The notes under the pieces were generated by a model. It worked only from the letters and a program-made list of their open reading frames with translations, did not search any database and was not told the DNA's origin. Shown piece after piece: positions 15,101 through 29,300 of a stretch of 64,000 bases of DNA. Within the stretch, counting starts at the first letter, position 1; each line of letters begins with the position of its first letter. The DNA comes from Calamus simplicifolius (Eukaryota > Streptophyta > Magnoliopsida > Arecales > Arecaceae): contig UESW01001672.1 of assembly GCA_900491605.1 (NCBI GenBank), positions 295,030 to 359,029 of the forward strand. The letters run 5' to 3'. The translations under genes and the position numbers were made by a program.

Positions 15101-18100
15101 TTTTGTGATAATAAAGCTGTCATTGCCATTGCACATAATCCAATACTCCATGACAGAACTAAACATGTGGAAGTTGATAAGCATTTTATTAAGAAGAAAT
15201 TGAAAAATGAACTAATTGTTATGCCCTATATACCAACGACTAAATAAGTTACAGATATACTGACAAAGGAATTATCAAAAAAGCATTTTATGATTTAGTA
15301 AGTTAGCCATGAATGACATCTTCAAGCCAGCTTGAGGGGGAGTGTCGGGAATCTCAATCAAATCAAAGAAAACATGATCTGATTATTTCTAGATTTTAGG
15401 GATCATTAATAATAGAATTGTCTAATTTTGGAGATCTTTTCAAATCTATAAGATCCCTTTAATTTAAAGGATCTGATTATTAAGGAAAACTCTTAATCCT
15501 AAACAATGATTTATTTTCTGAATTATACATTTACTATATTAAAAGGAAAACTCTTAATCCTACTTCACAATCACCCCAAAATTATACTAAAGAGATTCAC
15601 CAAGAGAAACAACCAAAGATAAGATACATAAGAAATTTTTCATAAAATAAGTATTCAATCTTTAGCCAGCCACTATTTGATAAAATTCGTGCCTTAAATA
15701 ATCCATAAAATAGGTATCATCAAAACATAACAAGAAATGGCAAAGCTAGGTTTGGGGGGGGGGGGGGGGGGGAGAGAGAGAGAGTAGTTATTAACTCGTA
15801 TCATCCTTAATAAATCATCTGATTCAGCGTAAGTTCAAAAGGCAAAGTCACCCACCATATACCCTGTGCTTAATCTCTAAGATTCCACCACATCATTCCA
15901 TAGTCAAATTTGATTAATTTTGGGAGGGAAAAACCCTCAAAGAACCAAGCATCTATCATGAATTGGAAAAGAAATGGTATCAAAGGCTCTTCCATTAAAG
16001 CACACCATCAATTTTACAAAGTAAGCAGGCTCAAAGATAATACAAATCCACCACTTCAAAAGCAAGTGTCATTTTAGACTCCTTAACAATTTGTTATCAA
16101 TGCCCCCTCAGTTACTGCACTGGCAAACTGGAGTAATGCAGGCCCAAGAGCAAAACTAGTGCAAGGTTGTATGTTGCATTTTTGCAGGAGTTTGAAATGC
16201 AACTTATGCATCAAGTCCTCATTTGTAATCTAGAGGTGAGAAACTAAATTGGATTCCTGCATCAACCTTCCTATATCTGGTTCAACCAGTCTCATGTCAG
16301 ACTGATTGTTCATTCAGCATTCTGCTGAAGGTACTGCTATGTTAGGTCAAATATGGGATTCATGGCTTCAGCACAATATGGACCATGAAATAACTTGTTC
16401 AGGAGTAGCTCTCATGTTGCATCCTCAAAAAGAAATCAACTACTTGGCAAGAGGTCAACCATTTGTGAGAATTAATTTAACAACTAATATTCTTGGTAAA
16501 ATTTTAATTTGACAACTAAAGTTACTGAATTACATAATAATGGAATAAAACCAAACATATCTAGATTATGGCAGGCCTTGGAATCAGATTTATCTTCCCA
16601 GTAGGAGGTTTAAGTTTTCCAATCAAACTATTAAATAAACCAATGAATGGAGGCATTATATGAATACATATTTTGGATAGCATGCCAACTAAACAATGAG
16701 AGAGTAATGAAAACAAGACAAATTTTATCATGTCTATAATATAAACGGACAAAAGGAGAGCAATTAAAGATGAAGGAATTTAAGCACCTTCAAAGACCAG
16801 AAAGAGTGTGATCAACCTAATGTAGTAAATCTGAATAAGTGAACATACTAATGTGCATGTATAACCATGAAAATACCCATAAACGAAACCTTAGCCGGAT
16901 ATTATTGTCCAAAACTAAATGTAAAGCAATTAACACACATATTTCAAATAACTAGTGGGTGAACTAATGCAAAGCCATGAGCATAACTATCTGTGCAAGT
17001 AAATAATCTTAGAAAGGCATAATAGACTCATTATACTAGCAGTCAAAATAATGCAAGCTACTAACAAACCAAGTATTTACCCTTTATTAGATCTATATAA
17101 TGCTTCTTCACAGTTTTCTCTTGCAAGTCTATTCACTGCACAGTTATAGCCTCACTACATTTGGATACATGATTCCATTATTTCGTAGTGTTTACACTAA
17201 AGCTCAAGTGAATATTGAATGGTATTACCAATAAAGTAGAACATATACAAATAAAAAGAAGAACACAATTTCTCCAGGAAAGCACCATATTGATTTAAAA
17301 ATTATGATGACAAAAAAAGCAATAATCAAATACAGATCTTACTTCGATGTTATAAAACAGTGACAGGAAAAGTCGCTGGGCTTTGATTCCATCACCATGT
17401 CCAGACAATCTGAGAAGTCCTTGACCATAAACACCCAAGTCGGCATTTGAAGAAATGACAGAATTATGCTGCCATGGTATGAAATGATTACTATTTTTAC
17501 CAATAATGCAGGATTCAAAGCAACGATATTTTAGATTACTAACATTAAGGAACAATGTTAAAATTACCATACCCTGAGAATAACTAAATTTCTAATTTCA
17601 AGCATAGATGTACTGATATCATTATTGCCACCACCATCTATCTGAATTTTTGAGTCCCACATGAGCAGCATTTTGACATACATTCTGAAGGCGCCATAAA
17701 CCTTCAAACACAGAAGAAACCTTAGAGGGCAAATAAATAGCCATTTTCTTATTAAAGTGGTTCGTATAGCCTCATTGAAAGCAACAATACAGCTGTAACA
17801 CATTATTAAACATCAAAAATTATATAAAATATTCCCCATAAATTCAAAAACATTTACAGAAAGATATTGTCAAAAGGACCTGATAGCAGTAATAAGTAAC
17901 AAATCTAGGTCCAGAGACTGATGTTTCTATAGACTCAACTGATCAGAATATCATGATGTTTATGTAATGCGATTTGCACAGACATATATCGAAGCTGCTT
18001 AAATGTTTATACAGCATAAGCAATGCACTTGCTGCCGAAAATGCATCCATGACATCCAAATTGCAAAACCACCCTGTTCATTACACTCTGCAACTTCAGA

Positions 18101-20327
18101 AGTCCAGAAGAAAAGTTCAAATGTTCTAGAGACTTGTTATACACATCATCTCAAAAATGAATTGGCACATGCACGTGAAAGAGAAAAGACTAAATTCTAT
18201 GTGATTAGCTAACTTAATCCAAATTCTACAAAAAAAAAATGCATAACATAAATCCTGTTTAGAATCTTGAGTCTAGATTAGATACTGCTAGAAATCCGTT
18301 ATTTCCTATCATAGAGATTCCTTACAAGCAAGAAGGATTGAAAATGAAGGGTGGGTACAAATAAGATAGTCAAAACTGAATCAAGCAATGCTTCATACAG
18401 CATGGCTGCCATATTTCTTGTTTCGAAGTAACTTCTTTTCTAAAAGCCTGTGGGTATCATAATTCTCATAACAAGTTCAAAATACATATAAATGTTACTT
18501 TTTGAGCGTGCCTCATGAGGCTGTGGTCATGATATAAGTGAACCTATGGCAAGCTTAGCACACAAAGCCACCAAATAGTGTAAAATAACTAAAATTACAA
18601 CAGGTATCCAATGCAGTTACTAAGGTCTTGAAGATTACGTAACATTTTTAAATATGCCATAAAATCAGAGCATGATGCATACACAGGTTATATATTAAAT
18701 ACACCATAATTAGGGTTAATATTTGCAATAAAAACTATTCCATCTTCAGACTTCTAGCAGGAAAAAAAAAAGATTTGCAGTAGTTTGTATACAGCCTTTC
18801 TTTGGTTCTCTGGACCAAGCTGCACATTGCAAGATAGTGATATGGAATCAGTCCATCTTCTAAAACCATGGTTATCCTTTCTCAGTACAAAGAACACTCC
18901 AAGAGTCACTTGGATTTTAGAAGCTTGAAGCATAGAATAGTAAAATTCGAATAACAGGAAAGGAACTCCACTCTAAGGAGGAATTTCCTACCACAAAGTA
19001 GCTACTTTTTATTTGTCCCACACATGTCAACCACTAGTTTCAATGCATCATCAACCTTCTGAAAAAGAAAATATCTGGTAGGTGCAAATATTAACAGCAA
19101 AGTAGTCAATCTATAGCCCATTATGGCAGCAGCCTTAACTGACCAACCATTCCCACAATATGTTTTATATCTTCACCATGGATGAAACTTGAGCATTCTT
19201 CAGAGCTATAACCAATTGAAGCAGTGAAGCCCTACTTTCAATGTATGGAGTGCCACATATCGTCTTTTGCATAAAATCAGTCATCGCTTCAGATGATTGA
19301 CCACTTGGAGGCCCTCTTAAACCTCCTCAAACAAACTAAAGGCATGCTCACAAAGCATCACCAAACACTAACTAAACCTTGACTCTTATCTTGATGTCAC
19401 CCTCTTTCTATTTACATCCAATAAGTTTGTTTCCTAAAAACTAATTAAGCAACCTGCACCCCAGCACCACAGGAAAAAGGGAAAAGAGAGAAGGTGTTTG
19501 GGGGAGGGGAGAAGCACAGGGCGAAGCAGGAGGGACTTAACACTCTATTGCTATTGATTCTAGATGCTGCAGTATATTGAAATAAGGGCAATCATACTGA
19601 CCATACCAACCATATGTTATCGTATGGCTAAGGTACCAATATAATATCGAACTTCAATTCAGGACAAGCCAAATCCAGAACCATCTTGTACCTCTCGATA
19701 CCGAGTGGTACTATGGCTAAGAGTGAGAAAATATACGGGCTTCCTATCTCAATATGGTAAACCAATAAGCATGGTATTGGATGGCAGCTTTGCGGACCTT
19801 ACTTTGAAAGATGAGCAATAAAAAACAACGTGCTTATGCACATTCTCATAAATTAAGATAATGTTGAACTGGGCATAAAAAGAGTGAAGATGTGATAACA
19901 AAGTTACAGAGTAATAAAAGACCATAATTGGAAACCGCATTACAATTAATAAGAATAAGATGTAAGCATTAATTCTGCCTAGATTATGCTAAATGCTTAG
20001 AACTGCTTGCCTTTATAACAGAATCACTCATGAGAAGTTCCTCAGCAACCAGCTCAAATTCTGAAACGGGATAATCGGACAGTCCAAAGCAGATGCTACC
20101 CCCATCTAGTAGTCTGATTTGGCCTCTCACCTGTAAGGCCAAAAGAGGAAAGATGTGGAAAAGACAATAGATAATTCAGCTTAAATTTTTGGGAAGTCAG
20201 TATAAGGGTAATGCAGAAAAAGAAAGCCATCCATATTTTATTGTCCCCTCATCAGCAAGGTCAAAATGATGAAGTAAGGATATGCCTTTGTGCAAGTTTT
20301 CTTCTTTGTTTTTCCTTCTTTTTTTTT

Positions 20328-20373
<46 letters not shown>

Positions 20374-23300
20374 AGGCTTAACCCATAAGAAAACAGAGAT
20401 ACACCCATCAATTTTTCAAAGTGGTGTGTTTACTAGCTTAGTAATAAACAATAAAAGCACAAAGAGTGTAATCAGTGTATTACATAAGATAAAAGACCCA
20501 AGAAGGAAATCTTGCCCAATGATATAGTATAACCATACATAAACTCATAAACTAACAAATATTAAGAAATACTCAAACCAAATTAAAAGTATGTATTGCC
20601 AATTAAACCAACAGAAAGAAATTATAATAATTCATCAAGGATTAAAGCAGAATGGTCGTTTGGATGACCAAAAAAGTCTCCTCACATTATTATGACACAA
20701 CGTAGACTTGACACATTCCCAATTCTGACAACGTGGCCCCTGAAGGCACTTTCATGGGATATCAAACATAAAATAAGTCAGCAAGGTTGTCAAATTACCT
20801 AAGCAAGATCAAGCCATAGAACCCTTGTATAGCCTGGGAGGGGCACTAGGTGCTTACACAACAACCTTGGGAGAAAAGCTCCCCAGGCTTTTATCATGCA
20901 TACTTTCAATCATATGCATAAATAAGCATGAAACATACATTATATATACTTTTTTATCATTTACAAGGTCATTAACCTATTTTCACACATAATTCCAGAG
21001 ATTTACTAAAATCCACAAGGGGAGTAGTAGGCGCATAGCAGCATTGCTGCCACTAGCATCTAGCAAGTGGTACAATATAGCCAGGTAGCCAACACCTAGC
21101 GAGAAACAAAAGGAGACAAGCAGTCTGGAGGCTAGCAAGAAGACTAGAGAAAAAAAATTAGGAAAAACAAGTGGAATGCCAGATGAAGAAGATATGCAGT
21201 CACCGTCACTACTCGTCACTATCAGCTGAGCTGTTACTAGCTATTGATCAGCCCATTGCCTACAACTACGATGCCTGTAGCCTTCATGACCCTCCCACAT
21301 GTTCCATATGGGCTTAAATAGGAAAAGAAAATGGGAAAATAAACCCTTAAAGAAATAGGGCTCAATCAGGCTTGGTCTATGCAGCCCGACCAAATTAAGT
21401 GCCTTAGCAGCCACTTTAACAACACCGATGGACAATGAACCAGATGCATTGAAATAATACTGGTTTTCCATGAAAGAATTAAGCTTCTCATTATCATGGA
21501 TGGAAAAAAAGAATCAAAGAGAAATTTTTGCAACGTGGTGAATGACCACATTTTTAAACATATATCCGTGACATACAACCACAAGTAATATGCATTTAAT
21601 GATAATTTTGACCGTTGATATTTCCAAGCCCCTATTGTTCTAGTGGTTGGTTGCCAAAAAAAGGAATCCAAGACTAGTTTTCCTGAACTTTCTAGATGTT
21701 CATTTTGCAAGTAAAGCACAAAATTTGGAACACTGTGCTGGAAAATTCTCTCTACATATTTCTCAAAAAATACAAAGAGGAAACAAATGAAAATTTTAAC
21801 TATTCCCTAGTGTCGACTTTATCTTTACTTCTATATAACTTCCTTACAAGTTACATCCAAATTGACCCTACCGACCTGTTTGATTGTGAAATAAGGGTTG
21901 CACAGTAGTAGTACAGCACCTAACCCAGCAAAACATCATTTGCAGATCTCTCCGAAATTGATTATTCAGGTCCAAGAGTTTTATTCCTTGAAAACTGGGA
22001 GACTATTCCAAGAGGTGAGGAATTTGTTATTCCTGGAAGATGCAACAAATTTATTCCACGCCATTTTTTCACTACTGACTTATTCAATCTTAAGACAACC
22101 AAACAGAGTTTGGAATCATGACGTGAATAACAAGACTACAGGGGAATTAGTATAGCTATCACAGGTTTTATTATCCGACTATCAAACATAGCCCATAGTT
22201 GTTTTCACCTGTAACATACACAGCATTTTGACAACCTGTGCACAATATTTTGATAGCAATTGGACTGACAAATGGCATCCTGCTTATCTCTATGTTAAAA
22301 CTATTCCCAATAAACAAGCTTTTGCCATGTTGAATTATTCTGCCAACTAGATAGCACAGAAAAATCCCCACTGGGAAGTGCAATGAATAGGTGACAACAA
22401 TACAGTTGTTAATAAGAGCATGTTTCATACATAAGAAACAAGCAAGCACCAACATAAGGAGACCAGGTAAAGAGCAGACATAAGTTTCCTCTCAAACCTC
22501 CAATTATGGTACAGTTTGGCACCTCATTACTATTAATTTGAATATAAAGGAAATAAGAAACCACAGTTAAAGGATCAATCTCTAACCAGGCACATGTCAT
22601 TCAGAACATTGATGATTTTCACAAGCCCATCACCCAATTAAATCCCCCACCCCTGCTAAGTATTGATGCTTGTCGTAGAGACTATAGACAAGGGAACATG
22701 ATATACAATCCGTTAAGAGGGATGCATGGTGTATCTAAACATGTTGATTTGCACGTGTAAAAGTGTTTTTTTTTTTTAATGTCAGAGGCATAGTCTCTCT
22801 AAGTATGTAAGCAGGCCTATTTCTGCTACCGATAGATTACTACAATTAATTCACTAATTTTTGAATTTAGAGGTATCAAAGAAGTAGAAAGTTCTCTCAA
22901 ATTCACCATTCAATTAGCAGCCAAGTTATGAGCTAACAAATGCTTTATCATTGCTTCCATTAGATTGCACCTCTGCTGTGCCCTCTGCATGTCTACATTC
23001 CATTGGCAGATTGTTCCATCAGTTGTTTCAAAAACTGGAAATTTACCATGGCCAATCATTAGAGTACCAACCTATAAACCAGATCAATAAATAAGGTCCT
23101 CTATGCTGTCATCATTTTGTGTCATTATTTCTCCACAGACTAGTGAAATACCACACGTAGATTAATGCTGAAGATAACATTGAACAAAACTTCCGCTATT
23201 CCTTGCTTTTATCTTCAGTCTTTTTTGAAAGCAATATGGATATCATTGCTACCAAAAGCTCAATATGTTACAAACAATTTTAAAAAACAAAAGGGTTTCT

Positions 23301-26300
23301 TCATACATGTTTAGTCTGGTTCATTTTCTGAATAAGAGATGTTTTTCAGATAATTCTTGGAGGCTAGAAATTGATACAGAGAGACTTTTTCATCCTAGAA
23401 ACTAGAAAGATTCCATTTTCCTCCTGTTTTACAGCACATCATGTTATGGTGGAGTTTTTAAAGTCACTTTCAATTGAAAGAGAATGTTGATGGCACATTT
23501 TAGATACTTTCATATTGTATAAATCAAAAAGATCTGAAGCAGTCACAGGGCAATCAAGTAAAACTGTCACCAGTTATTCCTGCTCTTGACGACTGCCGCC
23601 ACTTCTCCTTGAACACAAAAACCATCTTCAAGACTTGTTGGATCATATGGCAAGTTTTACTTGATTCATTTGTCTTGGCATGCCAAGTGTTCAATAGTTG
23701 GCCTCTGTAGAACAATTGCTTGGTCATTCACATTGTGACTTATTTCTGTCACAACACCTATTCAGATGGATATCATCTAGACTGTATCAACCTTTAAGTT
23801 CTTGTTTAATATCTATGCATGTGATACCATAGTGAAGGTCATAGTCCAACACCTGCTGCTTCTACAACATCAACGCTTAGTAGAGAATCTTCATCCTAAT
23901 ATTTGTTTTCATCCAAATGATCTCTTGCCTAGAATTGATTCTAAGAAGCCTTTTCTTTATAGTGAATCTCTTCAAGGAGCTTAACACTATTGAAATTTTA
24001 CATCCCAGTCTTCTACGTTGTGACATTTATCATCTCAAAAAAAAAAAATGATTCTGTTTTTGTGAACAGGTGCTTGGGTAAACCAGAAGGTCAAAATATA
24101 AGGACTATGGTATCCTGTATCATGAACATGTGTCTTTCAAGGACCACCTTTATATGCAGTTGTGCATACCATGTCCATAGTCAAAATGCATTGGCCCATG
24201 AAGATTCACTGCACATTCAAAAGATATATTGACAAAACCACATTTTACAACAACATGAAAAAACATTCCTCCATGTGGCATCTTATGTCAAACTAAACAC
24301 ATGTAACATTGGGTAAGACATATTAATTAAATCTGAAAATATCTATGTCAATATTATAAAGCTAACTTACATGTTAACACAAGCTAGCATATATAAGATT
24401 TGAATAATCAAAGACAGACAAGAAGCTAGGTCAAAGGGCAAGATATCATGAGGAACACCATTCCAAGTGTAATCATATACATTGAATCAGTTTCTTCATT
24501 CAAAGTTTCTCTAGCATCAGCGTCAGCCTCAATCTAAAGCAATCTTTTGCACCCTTTTATAGTGCCAAAGGTCTGTTTTTCCTTCTAACAATTAGAAAGA
24601 AACTTAAAGGGAAGTTGCTGCAGATAAATGTTGCCAAGTCATACAAAATATCACATTGTAGCCATTTAACCATCTTCCTGAATTATGTTGCCTATGTTTT
24701 CACTTAATGAATTCAGGCTCTCAATGAGATTAATCAGTGAGTTTCCAAAATTTTCAAAGATAAGTCAAACAAATATAAAATTAACAAAACATGTACATGA
24801 CCCAGAGATACAAGCCTAAATTGATTAAATGCATTCATAAATGGGTTATGGGATATGATACAACCATTCGTATATCTTTATTATTTAATACACACAAATA
24901 CATGCTTAAGTTGAGTGAACATTTGTAGTCCACAGCTAGCACATACCAGATTTAAATAACATTATCATTTTTTCCATTGTTAAAATACAAAGAACTTAGA
25001 ACATATTTTTGTAATACATACATATCTATGATTAATTGAGTGCCGACTTAGTCCTGAATAGAGTAGAGTGGAGGAAGCAGATTCATGTAGCCGACCCCAC
25101 GTAGTTGGGAAGAGGCTTAGATGAGTTGAGTATACATATCTATGATTAAGTTCTGGAATCACCTTTTTTTATTAAAAAAATTTAAAATAGGAAAAAAAAA
25201 CTCAAAATAAGAAATTATAAGTTCCATGCTATTAAAAAAATGACTAATAAGCAAACAATAACTTCTAGCAGACTTTAGATGATATTGATGAGATAGAATG
25301 AACAACTACATGACTAAATAAAGACAAATATATACAGATAAACAATGGGTCAACAAAATGGTGATTGATGATGATATCTAGCAACCTGCACTCGTGTCCA
25401 AAGCAAAGGAACCAAAGCTTTTGCATTGCACTCCACATAAACATTTGACCAAAGTGTACTTGTTGGAAAATCCAGCAATGGAGTTTCTGTGTTTGTTGTA
25501 AAGTTGTCATTGCTGACCCTAAGACTCTCTAATGTTCTATCATAAATTGTACCAGCTGCACCAGCATTCTCAGGGCAGCCAAGGCTCTCCCCACCTGATG
25601 CAAAGCAGACAAAACTATAGTGTGAGAAAAGAACAGACTGTCCAACATGTGAAACCAGAGACAACAGAAAGTACAGAGACAAATAGGAGAAAATAGATTT
25701 TACTGAGAAGCACCTTACAATTTTAATTGAAAAAAATACATTTTTATTCCAAAAACATATAAATTTTGCAATAAATGAAGGAAATTAATAACTAAGTCCA
25801 TACACTTCAGACTCAAGTAATATGCAATTATTAGACAGAGAATATGCAAAGATTAATGGACGTATGATTATGATATGATATAATGCTTGATAACTCAAAC
25901 TATTGTTTGTAGCAAAAAATAGGGAACAGCAATGGAAGAACAAGTTAAAAGTGTTGTCACAAAATACGCAACTAAGTTCAGAAGAAAGAAATTGCATGCA
26001 TCTAGGAGCCTTACAGGAAATTTAAATCATATAATAACCCAACTAAATTGGACAAGAAACTTTCACAAATTGAATGAAAGTCCATGGGAAAAACCAATGT
26101 TAGCAAAACATGAATGGGAAAACATAGAAAAGAAGAGAAAACTGTAAAAGAATCAGGCACTATAAATGTGGAACAGTCTCAAATTCAAAACTTATGTGCT
26201 CTAGTTATTTCCTGTCATCACAAAGTGGTAACTAGCTAACAAAAAAGTTAGATTTAGAAGGATTAAAAAACAAGAAGTTAAGAAAAAGTGGTGTGTTATT

Positions 26301-29300
26301 TACTTATATCAGTTAGTGAGAAAAGGAAGGTCACTTATATGTATTTAACTATTTCTGCTCACGTAATTCATCATGCATAGGGGTGTAATTGAGTTGAAAC
26401 AGCTTGCGAGTAGCTCAAAATCGACTCGCTGCTTATCGAGTCGAGTTCGAGTATTAAAATACTCAGCTCGAAAAAGCTCACGAGCTTAATCAAGCTTACT
26501 TAATTTTATTATTTTACCCTTATAATTATACATATTTACACTATTATCCTAACTATATAAAACTCCTTTAAATTTTCAATTGAGAACATATTTTATTTTA
26601 ATTTAAAAATTATTTTTTAAATTTTTACATAAAAATTCGAGCCGAGTCAAGTCAAGCTCGAGTATATCGAGTATTTCATCGAGCTCGAGTTCGAGCTCGA
26701 AATAAGAAAGTCGATCGAACTCAAGTCGAGTTTCAAGCTTCAAATTTTACAGTCGAGTCGAGTTCGAGCTTGGCACTATATTGACTCGATTCAGCTCGAT
26801 TACACCCCTATTCATGCTTCAGAAGCAATTCAGCTAGGTTGATATAGAAAGTTACATAACAGAGATTTTTCTTGGTGGTATGTTCAGGTAACTTATTCAG
26901 TACAATTCTTTACTTCTTTTTGCTATTAAATTATTGAATCACTAAAAGGAAAGGTAGATGGGTTTTCAATATCCGAAAAGTATCTTTGTCAAGATCTGGC
27001 AATGTAATGAAGACACTAGTATAAGGTAGGAATACTATTCGCAGTATTTTGTTACAACTTCTCAATGGAGAAATAATCAAAGAAGTGTTTGATTGCTGAC
27101 AGGACCACATAATGAAGCATGACACTTGACGATTATCCACATATAAAGAGTAAAATATAGAAAAGAGCACTTAATCAGAATTTTGAATGCATCCATGATA
27201 GTATCCACTTCATCGCCCAATAATCAGGAGTCCAAAAACCTAGGCACTAACTGCACAGCATAGCTACCATCACATAACTATGAAACCCTTGATTTGAGCA
27301 AGAAAAAATAAACATAAGGAACAAGCTTAATCCGCTCTAATATATGGTGACAACTTTGAAAAAAAAAAAAAAAGAAAGAAAGCATCATCATTTTAAAAGA
27401 CAACGTTTATAACAAGTGTTCAATGCCAGCAAGTGGTCAGCACGAACCATGAACTGTGATCTTTACATCTTGAATGCTGTAGCACTCCAGAGATATTCTC
27501 CCACCACCACCTCCACCCCACCCACGCCCACCAGCAGCACTGATGGTACCATTTCCTTTTCTAAACATGGAATGTAATAAAAAGATCAGAGTGATAAAAC
27601 ATTTTTAAAAGCATTCCAAACCAGATCTTCAAGCTACCAGGGTATCAAATTAACAGTACATAAATAGGTTTATAATAGGCAGTTAAAACCATTTAGAAGG
27701 GAAAAAAAATTTCAGTAACGATCTATGTGCTGAATAATCGCTATGGCTATAGGAGATAGGTTTATAATATGCAGTTAAAAGTAATCTGAAACCAGATCTT
27801 CAAGCTACCAAGGTACAAACTTAATGATACACAAATAGGATTATAACATGCAGAGCTAAAATCATCTAGAAGTAAAAAAAGAAAATTGCAATAACAATCT
27901 ATGTGCAGAATAATTGCTACAACTATAGGAGATAGAAATAACAATCTATGTGCAAGATATGCAAACAAAGAAAGGACTAAACTGAAACAATATAAACAAG
28001 TGTTAGATGAAAGTGATAGCGCAAATAGCACACTAGTGCAGACCCAATTTACCTCTCAATAAGTTATGGCTCGCTTAAATGGAAAGTAAATAAGTGTATA
28101 AACAAAGTCCTGTACAAACATAATAATACATGGGCACCTCCAACCTGCTAAAATTATTATCAAGGTTTACTCTTTAGATAGTTATCGCATATAATAACAA
28201 TAAAGTTTTTATCAAGAGTCAATGAATTGCTTAGTAAAACGCATCAAGGGAAGAGATAAAGCAGGTAACAAAGAGCCGGTCAATCTCAATGTGCTTTCCC
28301 TTGTAAAAAAAACCAGATCGTCGTTATTTTAAAAAGCATTTGGGTTAGCAATTAAAAACAAGGACAATGAAATACGAAGACAAACAAATTGTTTCAAGTT
28401 TCAACAAATTAACCAGTAAATCAGCAACATAATTTAATATATAACAGGAGGAAAGGAAATTCTGTCATTCACTTGATCAACCTGATCTCATATTCTTCCT
28501 TCCAAGTCCGTTAAATATAAGGAATATTTCAATCACCATGCTCTTACACTAGCATGACTATCAAGACTAACATAAAACTAAAAACAGCAAGACATTGGAT
28601 ATCTAGCATATCTGAGTGATTAGGCAACGATTGAAGCTCCAAATTGGGAAATTTCTTAAGCATAACTTCAAAGAAATAAAAAATGCATGGCAAAGAGATT
28701 ACAAAGAACTCTTTAAACTTATCATCTGGATGAAACTTCCAAGACAATTTTGATGCCTATAGTAATCGTGTATGGAAGCATTATGATCTTTATCAATAAT
28801 GACTTGAAACAACTTTAAATTGTCAAACATGTGCAAAATGCTCCAACATGGGTTAGATAGATGACTATGAACAAACAAATTCCTTATCCTTTTTCAGCAA
28901 GAAATTTGCACATTGCAGTAAGATAATCAATCATCAAACATATTCATCAACAGTAATTCATGTAATAGCTTTGAAGAAAGTTTTCCCCAAGTGACAAAAT
29001 TAGGGTGGGAGATACCTAAATGAGTCAATGTCCATCTAGTGAAAATTAAGGATTACAATTTCATGATACTGAATTGCAATAGAACATTTTAGCATTTAAT
29101 TATTTCCAATCGCACTTGAAGATATATGATGTTGGAAAGGAATCACATTCACAACACTCAACAGTAATTGATATCCTAGTTTAACTATGTATGCAAATTA
29201 AACAACGAATCAACAAAAAGAGGTAAATATAGTAAATGGTAACAGTGAAAACTCACAGCTTTAAAGCATGGACTATGATGCTTCCACCAGAACCACCTCC

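Larger units (their letters stand above)
10363..15541 (+). mobile_element. Degenerate Ty1/copia retrotransposon, antisense in the host intron
   Basis: The order is 5' LTR (10363-10693), primer-binding site matching the initiator tRNA-Met end (TGGTATCAGAGC at 10694), gag, protease, integrase, RT, RNase H, polypurine tract (CTTGAGGGGGAG) and a 3' LTR truncated at about 15541. Visible domains, broken by many stops and frameshifts, include a CX2C zinc-knuckle remnant near 11759, the protease-like IIDSGAFNH near 12040, the RT motif YVDDIVL near 14358, and the RNase H phrase ARSSVEAEFRGVAYS at 14981. The approximately 330-bp LTR is short for copia. It lies in the 9.1-kb intron between exons F and G and opposes the gene. 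Lineage was not assigned. Confidence 0.9.
20131..25385 (-). other. Intron C-D (5.3 kb)
   Basis: It holds an uninterrupted T43 tract at 20330-20372, the minus-strand dispersed repeat at 20780-21480, and a LINE tail at 25036-25131. The remaining 3.5 kb shows no ORF or element ends that I can support. Confidence 0.65.

Noticed and set aside
25036..25131. Au-type SINE (GCCGACCCCA motif)
   Set aside because: The longer copy at 30738-30992 continues into an RT-like ORF (RWFGH), so the shared tail is better explained as a truncated LINE.
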